Source of the DNA: Blastococcus fimeti
GTDB taxonomy: Bacteria > Actinomycetota > Actinomycetes > Mycobacteriales > Geodermatophilaceae
Direction of reading: 5' to 3'
DNA: 60,576 bases
NCBI GenBank assembly: GCA_900102115.1
Contig: FNAW01000011.1
Span: forward strand, 1-60,576
Below the pieces are notes generated by a model. The model searched no databases. It had not been told where the DNA came from and was given only the letters and a program-made list of their open reading frames with translations. The first letter of the stretch is position 1. The number at the start of each line of letters is the position of its first letter. The translations under genes were made by a program, and so were the position numbers. Positions 16,776 through 25,035 of this stretch are shown here, piece after piece.

Positions 16776-17363
16776 GCGCGGATCGTCGCCACCTAGCCCA
16801 AAGCGACCTCGCTGGATCAGTGTGAGCACAGTCCCGGCCGGTCGCTGAAGAAGGCCGGCGGGTTAGGTGACGTTGCCACGCGTGGGGTGACTTTGACCGA
16901 TCGCGTATGGGCCTGGCGGGTGGTGGTCACCGCCCAGCTCGTCGCATGGGGGCTGAGCGCTTCGCGTGAAGCGATCCGAACTCTGGATTGCTGTTCGCCT
17001 GTCGTCCTGCGCGACGGTCCGAGTGGGCCCTGCCAGAGACCCGGTTCGGCCGCTTCTTCGTGCCCGCCGCGGTGGGTGCATCCCCGCCAGCCTCCCCGGC
17101 ATATCGCAAGTCGAGGGCCGCATCGGCAGCCGAATCTTGTGCCTGCTGCGTGCCCGTAGTGACGGCGATAGGGGGTCATAGGCGGTGATCAGCGGTCAAG
17201 GCCGCAGCGCGCTGAACTGCGGTTTCGTCAGTTGCTGCAAGTTGCGGGAGGGGTACCAGCATTTCTGAGAACCGCTCTGGGGTAACACCCATCGTGGGTT
17301 CGAATCCCACGCCCTCCGCTCGGTCTTTCGAACATGTGTTCCCCTGTGCGTAAGCGTGCGCAC
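16776..17363. other. Gene-free right end of the element and attR
   Basis: No reading frame here has coding character or a ribosome site. The stretch contains the right attachment repeat and, before it, a short region (17240-17277) with weak resemblance to the tRNA anticodon arm. Confidence 0.6.
17278..17321 (+). repeat. attR (copy of tRNA-Ser 3' end)
   Basis: Perfect 44-bp match to 14240-14283. Only the 3' part of the tRNA is present; the 5' acceptor strand and D-arm are missing, so this is an attachment scar rather than a second tRNA gene. Confidence 0.9.
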
Positions 17364-17765
17364 ATGACCGACCAGAGCCCCGTCCAGGGCGCCATCAACC
17401 GCTACTTCGCAGCCCTGCAGACCGGCGACCCCGCGGTCCTCAAGCGGTGCTTCACGGAGGACGCGAGCTGGCATGCCCCAGGCCGCCTGCCCAACGCCGG
17501 GACGTGGCGGGGGCGGGACGCGATCGTCGACGAGTTCTTCCCCATCGCGACGTCCCGGATGGTGCCGGACACCTTTACCACTGAGCTGGTCAGCCTGACC
17601 CTCGGTGCCTCGAACGCCGTCATCGAGTGGCGGGCCCAGGCCACGACGGTGTCGGGGGAGTCCTACGAGAACGCCTACATGGCGAACTTCGTCGTGGCCG
17701 ACGGCGCCATCTGCGAAGTGCGGGAGTACTTCGACACGCACCGCGGCGAGACCCTGTACCGGTAG
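17364..17765 (+). CDS. SnoaL-like / NTF2-fold protein
   Basis: A 133-aa cone-shaped alpha+beta barrel protein. Characteristic are the first helix A-I-N-R-Y-F-A-A-L-Q-T-G-D, F-T-E-D-A-S-W-H, the W-R-G-R-D-A-I turn and the closing V-R-E-Y-F-D-T. Such proteins act as polyketide cyclases, isomerases or limonene-epoxide-like hydrolases, but many have no known ligand. ATG 17364 gives the family's normal N-terminus. First chromosomal gene to the right of the integrated element. Confidence 0.75.
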   Translation: MTDQSPVQGAINRYFAALQTGDPAVLKRCFTEDASWHAPGRLPNAGTWRGRDAIVDEFFPIATSRMVPDTFTTELVSLTLGASNAVIEWRAQATTVSGESYENAYMANFVVADGAICEVREYFDTHRGETLYR

Positions 17766-18058
17766 GCCGGAGCCGGGGGCGAGCACCGGGTGCGACGTCC
17801 GACACGCCACGCGCGGGACGCCGATCGAGGTCACCGCGGCCCGGAACAGCCTTTTCACGCTGGTCAGGGGGCAGTTTGTCGACAAGACGCCGGGGCGGGA
17901 GTGGGGTCACCACCCCTCGCCAGGGGCTCTCGCAACGATCCGGTGACGGGCCGGTCACATGCGTGCCGCGGACTGCCGATGCGGAGACCGGAGAGCCCTA
18001 GCGTCTGCCCTGTCCGCGGTACTTCCCCGCCGCGGCATTGGCGCTGAGGAGTACCCGC

Positions 18059-18895
18059 GTGACCATGGGCGCGACGCTGGTCTGGCCGGCAGTAGTGGTG
18101 CTGGGCTTCCTGGTGTTCACCGGACTGGTGGTGGCCCTCGGGGCCAGCTCCACGGCCCGGTACGAGTTCGAGCGCAACGGGGCGCAGCAGCCCGCGCGGG
18201 CCGCCACGCCGCGGTCCGCGAACCATCCCGCGGGCCGACGTGCTCCCGCGCGGCCCGGTGAGGCGGCAGTCGCGGCTCCGGCCGGCGACGGGCAGGTGGG
18301 CAGCCTCGCCGTCCGCACCGCGCCGGCGGCGGTCGCCGAGGGCGGACCCGCCTGGTGGCTGGTGGGCGAGGCCGCGCAGGTGGTCGCCGGTCCGTTCGCC
18401 GACCGGGTCGACGCCGACTGGGCCGCCTTCGCCGACGAGCTCTCCGCCGTCGCCGTCTTCGGCACCCGCCGCACAGACGGCACGCTCAAGCCCAAGCCCT
18501 CCCCGGAGGAGCGCGCCTGGCTCGGCGAGCTGGGCCGGCACCTGGACCGCCTGCCGGCCGAGTGGGACGACCTGCTCACCGACACCGACCCGCTCACCAC
18601 GCTGGTCGTCGAGGTCGCCGCGGCGCTGGTCGAGGCCGGGCTGCCGCTGCACGACGCCGGCGCGACGCAGTCCGGTGGCGGCGTCTGCCTGGTGCCCGAC
18701 CAGGAGGCCGGGGGCCTGCTGGTCAGCTGGCGCCCGCACGACCGGATGAGCCTGCAGCAGTCGCGCGGCGCCACCGCCGACGAGGCCGTGCAGCGGCTGA
18801 TGAACGTCGCGATCCTCGAGGTGCTGGAGCAGCTGGGCTTCGTGGTGGAGCCGGCCGGCGCCACGGCCTGCGCGCTGGTGACGGCGCTGCGCTGA
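18059..18895 (+). CDS. Hypothetical membrane-anchored protein
   Basis: A 278-aa product from GTG 18059 (GAGGAG upstream with a suitable gap; ATG 18065 is in frame two codons later). One N-terminal helix (V-W-P-A-V-V-V-L-G-F-L-V-F-T-G-L) is followed by an Ala/Pro/Arg linker and a soluble C-terminal domain of ~190 residues rich in W, L and E. I recognise no family. It converges with a 153-aa hypothetical only seven bases away. Confidence 0.65.
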   Translation: MTMGATLVWPAVVVLGFLVFTGLVVALGASSTARYEFERNGAQQPARAATPRSANHPAGRRAPARPGEAAVAAPAGDGQVGSLAVRTAPAAVAEGGPAWWLVGEAAQVVAGPFADRVDADWAAFADELSAVAVFGTRRTDGTLKPKPSPEERAWLGELGRHLDRLPAEWDDLLTDTDPLTTLVVEVAAALVEAGLPLHDAGATQSGGGVCLVPDQEAGGLLVSWRPHDRMSLQQSRGATADEAVQRLMNVAILEVLEQLGFVVEPAGATACALVTALR

Positions 18896-18902
18896 CCGCG
18901 GC

Positions 18903-19364
18903 TCAGGCGGCTACGACGGCCTGCGCCATGGTCCACGCCGCGGCGACGTCGACCTTCCCGGTCGCCGTGTCGTGGATCATCAGCTCCGGCGGGAGCTGGA
19001 CGAGCGCGGCCACCGCCTGCTCGGCGATTGCGCGGTAGGCGTCCGGATCCGGACGGCCGAGCCCGGTCTCCCGCTGCTTCTCGGGGCTGATCCGGTCCAC
19101 CAGCCGGGTCGTGAACAGGTGGGCGAAGAGGAAGATCCGTCCCGCCAGCGCGTGCTCACCGGCCGCACCGGCCGCCCGGCTCGCCGCGGCCCACCACGCC
19201 CACGGACGGCGCGCGATCTGAGCCAGGCAGGCGAACATGGCGTCGCTGTCGCCCAGGGCGGCGTCCCAGCGGTCCATGAGTTCCGTGGCCTCGGCCAGTT
19301 CCGCGGCACCGATCCCGGACGCCCCGGACGGCGACGACGTGGCCCGCCGGTCGAACAACCCCAT
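18903..19364 (-). CDS. Hypothetical helical protein
   Basis: A 153-aa, predominantly alpha-helical protein with repeated Ala-rich helices (A-E-L-A-E-A-T-E-L-M-D-R-W-D-A-A and W-A-W-W-A-A-A-S-R-A-A-G). No signal peptide or membrane segment. It follows two STAS genes on the same strand with a 56-bp gap and may be part of the same partner-switching unit, but its role is unknown. Confidence 0.6.
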   Translation of the reverse strand: MGLFDRRATSSPSGASGIGAAELAEATELMDRWDAALGDSDAMFACLAQIARRPWAWWAAASRAAGAAGEHALAGRIFLFAHLFTTRLVDRISPEKQRETGLGRPDPDAYRAIAEQAVAALVQLPPELMIHDTATGKVDVAAAWTMAQAVVAA

Positions 19365-19420
19365 GCTCGCGACTCCCGTGCTCGGCGGTGGAGCCTCGGA
19401 TTCTCCCCTGCCGCCGGGGG

Positions 19421-19684
19421 TCAGACCGCGCCGGTGCCCAGCTGCCCGGAGTGCTGCAGGACGAGCTCTCCGCCGTCCTCGGCGTAGCGGTCCCGGAGGC
19501 TGCGCAGCACGTCCAGTCCGGCGTCGTCGGCGCCCCGCACACCGGCGAGGTCGACGACGACGCGCCGGTGCCCGCCCTCGCGCAGCGAGTCCGCGGTGCC
19601 GCGCAGCAGATCCGCACCCTGGGCGGTGAGGTGGCCGCTGGCCCGGATGACGCCGATCCGCAGGTCGACGGTCTCCGACAGCAT
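19421..19684 (-). CDS. STAS-domain protein with Asp at the phospho-Ser site
   Basis: An 87-aa single STAS domain (anti-sigma-factor-antagonist fold): V-V-V-D-L-A-G-V-R-G-A-D-D-A-G-L aligns with the SpoIIAA phosphorylation loop, where MDSSG becomes ADDAG. The serine normally phosphorylated by an anti-sigma kinase is Asp here, which could fix the protein in a phospho-like, inactive state. Its ATG shares one base with the stop of the upstream STAS gene (TGATG), so the two are co-translated. Confidence 0.8.
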   Translation of the reverse strand: MLSETVDLRIGVIRASGHLTAQGADLLRGTADSLREGGHRRVVVDLAGVRGADDAGLDVLRSLRDRYAEDGGELVLQHSGQLGTGAV

Positions 19685-20040
19685 CACGCCACGTCCCGGT
19701 CGCGCTCGGTGTCCAGCTGGAGGACCCGCCACAGGCCGGTCCGCCGGAGCAGGTCGAGGGTGCGCCGGTTCGCCCCGCGCAGGACGACGGTGCCGCCGCG
19801 GGCCCGGCAGATGCGGTGCGCCCACAGGAAGCTGGCCACCGCCGTGCTCGACAGGTGCTGCACCCGGCTCAGGTCGACGACCAGGCGCCGGGCCCCGGCC
19901 AGCAGCGCGTCGTGCAGCAGCCACCTGACGTCGGCGAGGCCGTCGGCGAAGAGGGAGTCGTCGAGGTGGATCGTGACCTCGTCGCGCGTGGCGTCGACGC
20001 GGCTGGAGGCGGCGGCGCGGACCGCAGCGGTGGTGGCCAT
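19684..20040 (-). CDS. STAS-domain anti-sigma factor antagonist
   Basis: A 118-aa protein; residues ~20-110 form a STAS domain with R-L-V-V-D-L-S-R-V-Q-H-L-S-S-T-A-V-A, where serines remain at the loop that carries the phosphorylation site. Start at ATG 20040 has GGGAGA upstream. First gene of a leftward unit with a second STAS protein and a helical hypothetical. The kinase/anti-sigma partner is not in the window. Confidence 0.8.
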   Translation of the reverse strand: MATTAAVRAAASSRVDATRDEVTIHLDDSLFADGLADVRWLLHDALLAGARRLVVDLSRVQHLSSTAVASFLWAHRICRARGGTVVLRGANRRTLDLLRRTGLWRVLQLDTERDRDVA

Positions 20041-20173
20041 GCAGCATCTCCCTCGACGCGGGAACTCGATGCCTCCAGCGTCGCCCGGGCACGTTGCGAT
20101 TCCCTGGGACGCTCCTTTGCGATCGCGTGACGCTCTCGGACGCCCGGAGGGCCCGCCCGGCAGCGGTGGCAGC

Positions 20174-20887
20174 ATGGCGGGCGTGGCGCTCCGTCTGCTG
20201 GTCGTCGAGGACGACGACTCCATCCGCACCGCCCTGCGGTGGGCACTGGAGGACGAGGGCTACGACGTCGCCGAGGCGGCGTCCGGCGAGGACGCCGTGC
20301 GCGCCGTCGCCGTGGCCGCGCCCGACCTGATGGTCGTCGACCTGATGCTGGGGTCCATGGACGGCTACGCCGTCATCCGCGAGGTCCGGCGTGGTCACGA
20401 CCTGCCGATCATCGTGGTGAGCGCCCGGGCGGACACGCACGACATCGTCGCGGCGCTGGAGGCCGGCGCCGACGACTACGTGACGAAACCGTTCGAGGTC
20501 AAGGAGATCACCGCGCGGCTGCGGGCGCTGCGCCGGCGGGCCGGCAGCGGCGCCACCGAGCGGCCGCCCGAGGCGGTCGTGCTCGACTCCGATCCGGCCG
20601 CCCCGCTGGTGCTCAACGAGGGCCGCGGCACGGTGCACCGCGGGGAGCAGCAGCTGCCGCTGACGCTGACCGAGTTCCGGCTGCTGTGCGAGCTCGCCGG
20701 CTCACCGGGGCGGGTCTTCAGCCGGCAGGCGCTGCTCGAGCGGGTCTGGGAGCACGGCTTCTTCGGGGACGAGCGGATCGTCGACGTCCACGTCCGGCGG
20801 TTGCGGACCAAGGTGGAGACCGATCCGGGCGCCCCGCGGCTGGTGGTCACCGTGCGGGGCCTGGGCTACCGGCTGGATCCCCGGTGA
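20174..20887 (+). CDS. OmpR/PhoB-family response regulator
   Basis: A 237-aa transcription factor: receiver domain (acid pair E-D-D, phospho-acceptor Asp56 in V-V-D-L-M-L, Thr/Ser at V-V-S-A, Lys in V-T-K-P-F) and a C-terminal winged helix (residues ~150-235) with R-I-V-D-V-H-V-R-R-L-R-T-K-V and V-R-G-L-G-Y-R-L. ATG 20174 is the first start that gives the receiver strand. It is coupled by GTGA to the kinase gene behind it. Confidence 0.92.
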   Translation: MAGVALRLLVVEDDDSIRTALRWALEDEGYDVAEAASGEDAVRAVAVAAPDLMVVDLMLGSMDGYAVIREVRRGHDLPIIVVSARADTHDIVAALEAGADDYVTKPFEVKEITARLRALRRRAGSGATERPPEAVVLDSDPAAPLVLNEGRGTVHRGEQQLPLTLTEFRLLCELAGSPGRVFSRQALLERVWEHGFFGDERIVDVHVRRLRTKVETDPGAPRLVVTVRGLGYRLDPR

Positions 20888-22257
20888 GGCTGGCGCTCGG
20901 GCCGCGCGGGCTCCGGGCGCGCATCGTCCTCGGGTTCGCCGCGGTCACGCTGCTGGTGTCGGTCGTCCTGGTCGGCACCACCTTCCTGCTCGCGCGGAGC
21001 TACCTGCTGGACCAGCGCGAGGCCTCGCTGACCCGGCAGGCCTTCGCCGACGCCAACGTGCTCAACGGCCGGCTGGCCACCGCGGGCTCCGACGTCGGTG
21101 AGCTGCTCACCGAGCTGGTGCCCTCCGGCGGTGCCGACGTCGTCCTGCGCAGCGGCGAGTCCTGGTACTCCTCGAGCCTGGACGTCGGCGCCCGCGACGT
21201 CCCGCCGGAGCTGCAGGAGATCGTCTCCGGCGGGGCGGCCGGCACGGTGCGGATCGACTCGCCCGACGGTCCGGCGCTCCTGGTGGGGGTGCCGCTGCGC
21301 GCGGCGGGCGTCGAGTTCTACGAGATCGGCCGGCTCACCGAGCTGCGCCAGGCGCTCACCACGCTCTCGGCGGTGCTCGCGGCCGCGGCGTTCGCGGCGA
21401 CCGCGGTCGGGGCGGCCTTCGGCGTGTGGGCCAGCCGGCGGGCCGTGCAGCCGCTGGAGCAGGTGGCCGGGGCGGCCACGCGGATCGCCGGCGGCGAGCT
21501 CACCACCCGGCTGCCGCCCACCGACGACCCCGACCTGGTCGCGATCGTGGCCGGGTTCAACAGCATGGTCGACGCGCTGGCGGCCCGCATCGAGCGCGAC
21601 GCCCGGTTCGTCGGCGACGTCAGCCACGAGCTGCGCAGCCCGCTGACCAGCCTGGTCACCAGCGTCGAGGTGCTCGGCACCCGCCGCGAGGAGCTCTCGC
21701 CGCGGGCCGGGCAGGCCCTGACCCTGGTGGAGGGCGAGCTCGGCCGGTTCCGCCGGATGCTCGACGACCTGCTGCAACTGGCCCGCGTCGACGGCGACCC
21801 GGCGGCTGCGCCGGACAGTCCGGTGTCGCTGACCGCCCTCACCCGCGAGGTGCTCGCCGTGACCGGCCGCCCGGCCCAGCTGCTCACCGGGAGCGCCGAC
21901 GAGGAGACGGTCGTGCTCGGCGACAAGACCGGCCTGGAGCGTGCCGTGCGCAACCTGCTCGAGAACGCCGATCGGCACGCCGGCGGGGCGCGGCGGGTGG
22001 AGGTCCGGCGCCGCGACGACGCCGTCGTCCTGACCGTCGACGACGCCGGCCCCGGCGTGCCGGTGGAGGACCGCGAGCGGATCTTCGAGCGGTTCGCACG
22101 GGGCGCAGGGGCAGCCCGGCGCTCGCTGCCCGGCGCCGGTCTCGGCCTGGCGATCGTGGCGGAGACGGCGGGGCGGCACGGCGGGGCGGCGTGGGTCTCC
22201 GACGCGCCCGACGGCGGCGCCCGCTTCAGCCTCTCGCTGCCGGGGGCCGGCTCGTGA
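20884..22257 (+). CDS. Membrane sensor histidine kinase
   Basis: A 457-aa kinase with two membrane helices (about residues 15-38 and 158-185) around a ~120-residue external sensor, a HAMP domain, the dimerisation box with His248 (VSHELRSPL), and an ATPase domain with N-box NLLENADRHA, G1 DDAGPGVP and G2 GAGLGLAI. GTG 20884 overlaps the regulator stop by four bases. Cognate partner of the preceding response regulator and coupled (GTGA) to a lipoprotein gene, an order also found in MtrA-MtrB-LpqB. Confidence 0.92.
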   Translation: MRLALGPRGLRARIVLGFAAVTLLVSVVLVGTTFLLARSYLLDQREASLTRQAFADANVLNGRLATAGSDVGELLTELVPSGGADVVLRSGESWYSSSLDVGARDVPPELQEIVSGGAAGTVRIDSPDGPALLVGVPLRAAGVEFYEIGRLTELRQALTTLSAVLAAAAFAATAVGAAFGVWASRRAVQPLEQVAGAATRIAGGELTTRLPPTDDPDLVAIVAGFNSMVDALAARIERDARFVGDVSHELRSPLTSLVTSVEVLGTRREELSPRAGQALTLVEGELGRFRRMLDDLLQLARVDGDPAAAPDSPVSLTALTREVLAVTGRPAQLLTGSADEETVVLGDKTGLERAVRNLLENADRHAGGARRVEVRRRDDAVVLTVDDAGPGVPVEDRERIFERFARGAGAARRSLPGAGLGLAIVAETAGRHGGAAWVSDAPDGGARFSLSLPGAGS

Positions 22258-22895
22258 CCGGGCGCCGGGTCGCCGCCCTCGCGCTCGCGCTGGTCCTCGC
22301 CGGCTGCGGTGTGCCCACGGGCGGCACGCCGTCGACGATCGCGGCGGAGGACGTCCCCTACGGCCTCGCCTCACCGAGCCCGAGTCCCACGCCGACGGCG
22401 GCCCCGGAGGCCAGCACGGTCACCTCGCGAGTGCACTGGATCGGCGTCGGCGAGGCCGTGGTGCCCCGTCTGCGCGAGGTGAGCGGCACGACCCGCCGCG
22501 AGCGGCTGGCCTCGCTGCTCGAGCAGCTGGCTGCGGGCCCGACGCCGGCCGAGCTGGACGAGGAGCTGTCGACGGCGCTGCCCCCCAAGATCCAGCTGGT
22601 CGTGACCGGGTTCGAGGACGGCACCGCCACCATCGACCTGGAGGTGCAGACCCAGGAGCTGTCCGGGGTGTCGGGGCGGCGGGCCGTGGCCCAGATCGTG
22701 CTCACCGCGACCAGCGTCCCCGGCGTGCAGGCGGTGCTGCTGGAGCTGTCGGGCGAGCCGATCGAGGCGCCGCTGCCGGCCGGCGCGCTCACCGCCGGGC
22801 CGCTCACCGCGCGGGACTACGCGGCGGCCACGGTCCCGGCGCCGGTCGCTGTCCCCGCGCCGCCGCCCGAGGCCACGCCCGCCCCGCCGTCCTGA
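22254..22895 (+). CDS. GerMN-domain lipoprotein
   Basis: A 213-aa lipoprotein: signal peptide with lipobox LAGC, a Pro/Ser/Thr linker, and a GerMN-type domain (about residues 60-175) seen in strings such as R-R-E-R-L-A-S-L-L-E-Q-L and G-R-R-A-V-A-Q-I-V-L-T-A-T. The Pro/Ala tail ends without a beta-propeller. Gene order kinase then GerMN lipoprotein recalls LpqB, which modulates MtrB, but LpqB is far longer. Inferred role: extracytoplasmic modulator of the upstream kinase. Confidence 0.78.
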   Translation: MTGRRVAALALALVLAGCGVPTGGTPSTIAAEDVPYGLASPSPSPTPTAAPEASTVTSRVHWIGVGEAVVPRLREVSGTTRRERLASLLEQLAAGPTPAELDEELSTALPPKIQLVVTGFEDGTATIDLEVQTQELSGVSGRRAVAQIVLTATSVPGVQAVLLELSGEPIEAPLPAGALTAGPLTARDYAAATVPAPVAVPAPPPEATPAPPS

Positions 22896-22911
22896 CCCCG
22901 GGTCACGGCGG

Positions 22912-24027
22912 TCAGCGGAGGCGGCGGACGGCGGCGGCGAGGGTGGGCAGCGTGAGCCGGCCGTCGGCCAGCCCCAGGTCGACGACGTCGTCGAAGACCC
23001 GCTGCTCGGCGGCGGCGGCGCGGAAGGCGGCGTCCATGATCCGCGGCCACCGGCTCAGCAGCGACGCCGTCGACGAGTGCCGCAGGTGCCGGCCGAGCCG
23101 CCGGTGCAGCGCCCGCCGGTGGTCCCGGCCCGCACGGTCGCCCGTCGCCGCCGCCGAGCCGGCGAGCGCTCCGGACAGCACCGCGTAGAAGATCCCCTCC
23201 CCGGTGAGCGGGTTGACCAGCGAGGCGGCGTCGCCGGCCAGCAGCACCCGGCCGTCGGGCTGGCGCGGCCGCTGGGTGGACAGCGGCAGCCGGTGCGCCC
23301 GCAGCCCGTCGGGTTCGACGCCGGGCAGCAGCCGGTGCAGGCCCTCGACCAGCGCCGTCCGGGTGGCGCCGCCGGAGACCAGCTCGCCGTAGCCGACGTT
23401 GGCCCGGCCGTCGCCGAGCGGGAACGACCACGCGTAGGCCGGCCAGCGCTGCTCTGTGGTGGCGATGACCTGCACGCCCCGCTGCCCGGGCAGCTCGGGT
23501 GCGTAGCCGCGCAGCGCCACGGCCATCCGGTCGGGCCGGTTGGGCGCCAGCCCCAGCCCCCGGCGGACGACGGACTCCGCGCCGTCGGCGCCGATCACCA
23601 CACCGGCGGTCAGCGCCCCGTCCACCTCGACCCGGTCGGCGTGCACGGTCAGCCGCCGCACCTGGTGCCGCCGCAGCTCCGCGCCGCCGGCCAGCGCGGC
23701 GTCGAGGATCCGGGCGTCGAGCACCTGCCGGGGGACGACGTGCGCGGGCCGGCGCATCGGCCGCTCGACCGCGGCGCCGCCGGGGGAGCGCAGCCGCAGC
23801 CGCGGCACGGGGGCGAAGCCCTCGGTCAGCGTGGCCGGGTCGACGCCGAGCCCCTGCAGCACGTCGAGCGCCTCGGGGGCGATGCCGTCGCCGCAGACCT
23901 TGTCGCGCGGGAAGTCGGCGCGGTCGAGCAGCAGCACCCGGGTCGAGGGCGCGGTCCGCCGCGCGGCCAGCGCCGCGGCTGCCCCCGCCGGTCCGGCTCC
24001 CACGACGACGACGTCCCAGTGCTCCAC
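22912..24027 (-). CDS. FAD-dependent geranylgeranyl-reductase-family protein
   Basis: A 371-aa flavoprotein with the Rossmann FAD motif V-V-V-G-A-G-P-A-G-A-A-A near the N-terminus, the D-K-V-C-G-D-G signature of the family, G-A-D-G-A-E-S in the middle and L-A-G-D-A-A-S-L-V-N-P-L-T-G-E-G-I at the second FAD site. Family members saturate isoprenoid chains, including the menaquinone side chain (MenJ) in mycobacteria. With menB a few kilobases away, menaquinone tail reduction is plausible. Start GTG 24027, seven bases after a TAGCGT -10 box, so probably leaderless. Confidence 0.82.
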   Translation of the reverse strand: MEHWDVVVVGAGPAGAAAALAARRTAPSTRVLLLDRADFPRDKVCGDGIAPEALDVLQGLGVDPATLTEGFAPVPRLRLRSPGGAAVERPMRRPAHVVPRQVLDARILDAALAGGAELRRHQVRRLTVHADRVEVDGALTAGVVIGADGAESVVRRGLGLAPNRPDRMAVALRGYAPELPGQRGVQVIATTEQRWPAYAWSFPLGDGRANVGYGELVSGGATRTALVEGLHRLLPGVEPDGLRAHRLPLSTQRPRQPDGRVLLAGDAASLVNPLTGEGIFYAVLSGALAGSAAATGDRAGRDHRRALHRRLGRHLRHSSTASLLSRWPRIMDAAFRAAAAEQRVFDDVVDLGLADGRLTLPTLAAAVRRLR

Positions 24028-24034
24028 GGCACCG

Positions 24035-24040
24035 ACGCTA
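24035..24040 (-). promoter_or_regulatory. -10 box for a leaderless transcript
   Basis: TAGCGT on the minus strand, seven bases before the GTG of the reductase gene. The spacing implies transcription starts at or next to the start codon. Confidence 0.5.
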
Positions 24041-24054
24041 GGCAGTCGGCGCGG

Positions 24055-24981
24055 TCAGCGCCCGGCCAGGGCCCTCTCCTCGGCCAGCAGGGCCCGCCAC
24101 CCGTCCCGGTCGTGGTCGACCGGCTGGGTGGCGGCGATGAAGTCGAGCAGCACCTCCGCGAAGCGGTCGGGTTGTGCCAGGTGTGGCCAGTGGCCGGCGT
24201 GCTCGAACACCTCGACCCGCGCCGAGGGCACCAGCTCCCGCACCGCCTCGGCGTGCGCCACCGGCACGATGGGGTCGCGGCGGCCCCAGATGACCATCAT
24301 CGGGATGGCCTCGGCGAGGTAGAGGCGGTCGATGGCCGTGACGCACTGGCCGCGGGCGTCGACGACGCTGCGCAGCGTCCGCAGGAACGCCCGCCGGGCC
24401 TCGACGTCGGAGAGCGCGAGCATCGCCTCGCCGGCCTCGGCCAGGTCCTGCGCGCGGTTCCAGCCCACGGCCCTGCCCACCGCGTCGAGCGCGCGGAGCC
24501 CGGTGCGCAGCGGCAGCGGGAGGTGGGTGAGCGCGGTCAGCACCGCCTCGCTGCCCGGCACCGTCGCCGCCCGGAGGCTGAGCGAGAGCTCGGGGCCGAG
24601 GCCGCCACTGCCCACGAGCACGAGCCGCTCGCAGCGCTCGGGGAACTGGTAGGCGAACTGCAGCGCGATCCCGCCGCCGAGGGAGTGCCCCACGACGGTG
24701 GCCTGCTCGATGTCGAGCACCGAGAGCAGGTCCCGCATCCCGTTGGCGTACCCGGCGATCGAGTAGTCGCCGCGGGGCTTGTCGGAGGAGCCGTGGCCCA
24801 GCAGGTCGGGAGCGATGACGGTGTGCGAGGCAGCCAGCCGGTCGACGACGCCGGCCCAGGTCTGGGCGCTGTTGCCGATCCCGTGCAGGAGCAGCAGCGG
24901 CGGGCCCTCGCCGGCGCGGACGAATGCCCGCCGGTGCCCGTGCACCACCCGGGTCTCGCGCGGCAGCGGCGTCGTCGGCAC
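24055..24981 (-). CDS. Alpha/beta hydrolase
   Basis: A 308-aa enzyme with the oxyanion strand L-L-H-G-I-G-N-S, nucleophile elbow V-V-G-H-S-L-G-G-G (Ser), an acid in the I-W-G-R-R-D-P strand and the catalytic His in E-H-A-G-H-W-P-H. Catalytic triad complete. Start GTG 24981 precedes a strand-rich cap typical of epoxide-hydrolase/lipase-like members. Substrate unknown. Same strand as the LOG and MaoC genes upstream, with a 54-bp gap. Confidence 0.85.
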   Translation of the reverse strand: MPTTPLPRETRVVHGHRRAFVRAGEGPPLLLLHGIGNSAQTWAGVVDRLAASHTVIAPDLLGHGSSDKPRGDYSIAGYANGMRDLLSVLDIEQATVVGHSLGGGIALQFAYQFPERCERLVLVGSGGLGPELSLSLRAATVPGSEAVLTALTHLPLPLRTGLRALDAVGRAVGWNRAQDLAEAGEAMLALSDVEARRAFLRTLRSVVDARGQCVTAIDRLYLAEAIPMMVIWGRRDPIVPVAHAEAVRELVPSARVEVFEHAGHWPHLAQPDRFAEVLLDFIAATQPVDHDRDGWRALLAEERALAGR

Positions 24982-25035
24982 CGGTCCAGTGGAGCACGTG
25001 CCTGTTGCCGAGGGGTTACGGCAACCGCACCGCCG

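Larger units (their letters stand above)
14240..17321 (+). mobile_element. Small decayed integrative element in tRNA-Ser
   Basis: Bounded by a perfect 44-bp direct repeat (14240-14283 and 17278-17321) that duplicates the tRNA-Ser 3' end. Cargo: integrase remnant beside the tRNA, a membrane-anchored hypothetical, a ribbon-helix-helix protein, and a GNAT-like protein. Parts of it (for example 15350-15500) have clearly lower GC than the neighbours. No replication, capsid or transfer genes are present, so it can no longer move alone. Confidence 0.85.

Noticed and set aside
14284..17277. Prophage
   Set aside because: No capsid, terminase, portal, lysis or replication genes; only about 3 kb with an integrase remnant.
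17278..17321. Second tRNA-Ser gene
   Set aside because: Only the 3' part is present; D-arm, intact anticodon arm and 5' acceptor strand are missing.
17196..17885. Leftward reading frame containing RAWDSNPRW
   Set aside because: This is the well-known translation of the antisense strand of a tRNA-Ser 3' end; here it covers attR and the antisense of the SnoaL gene.
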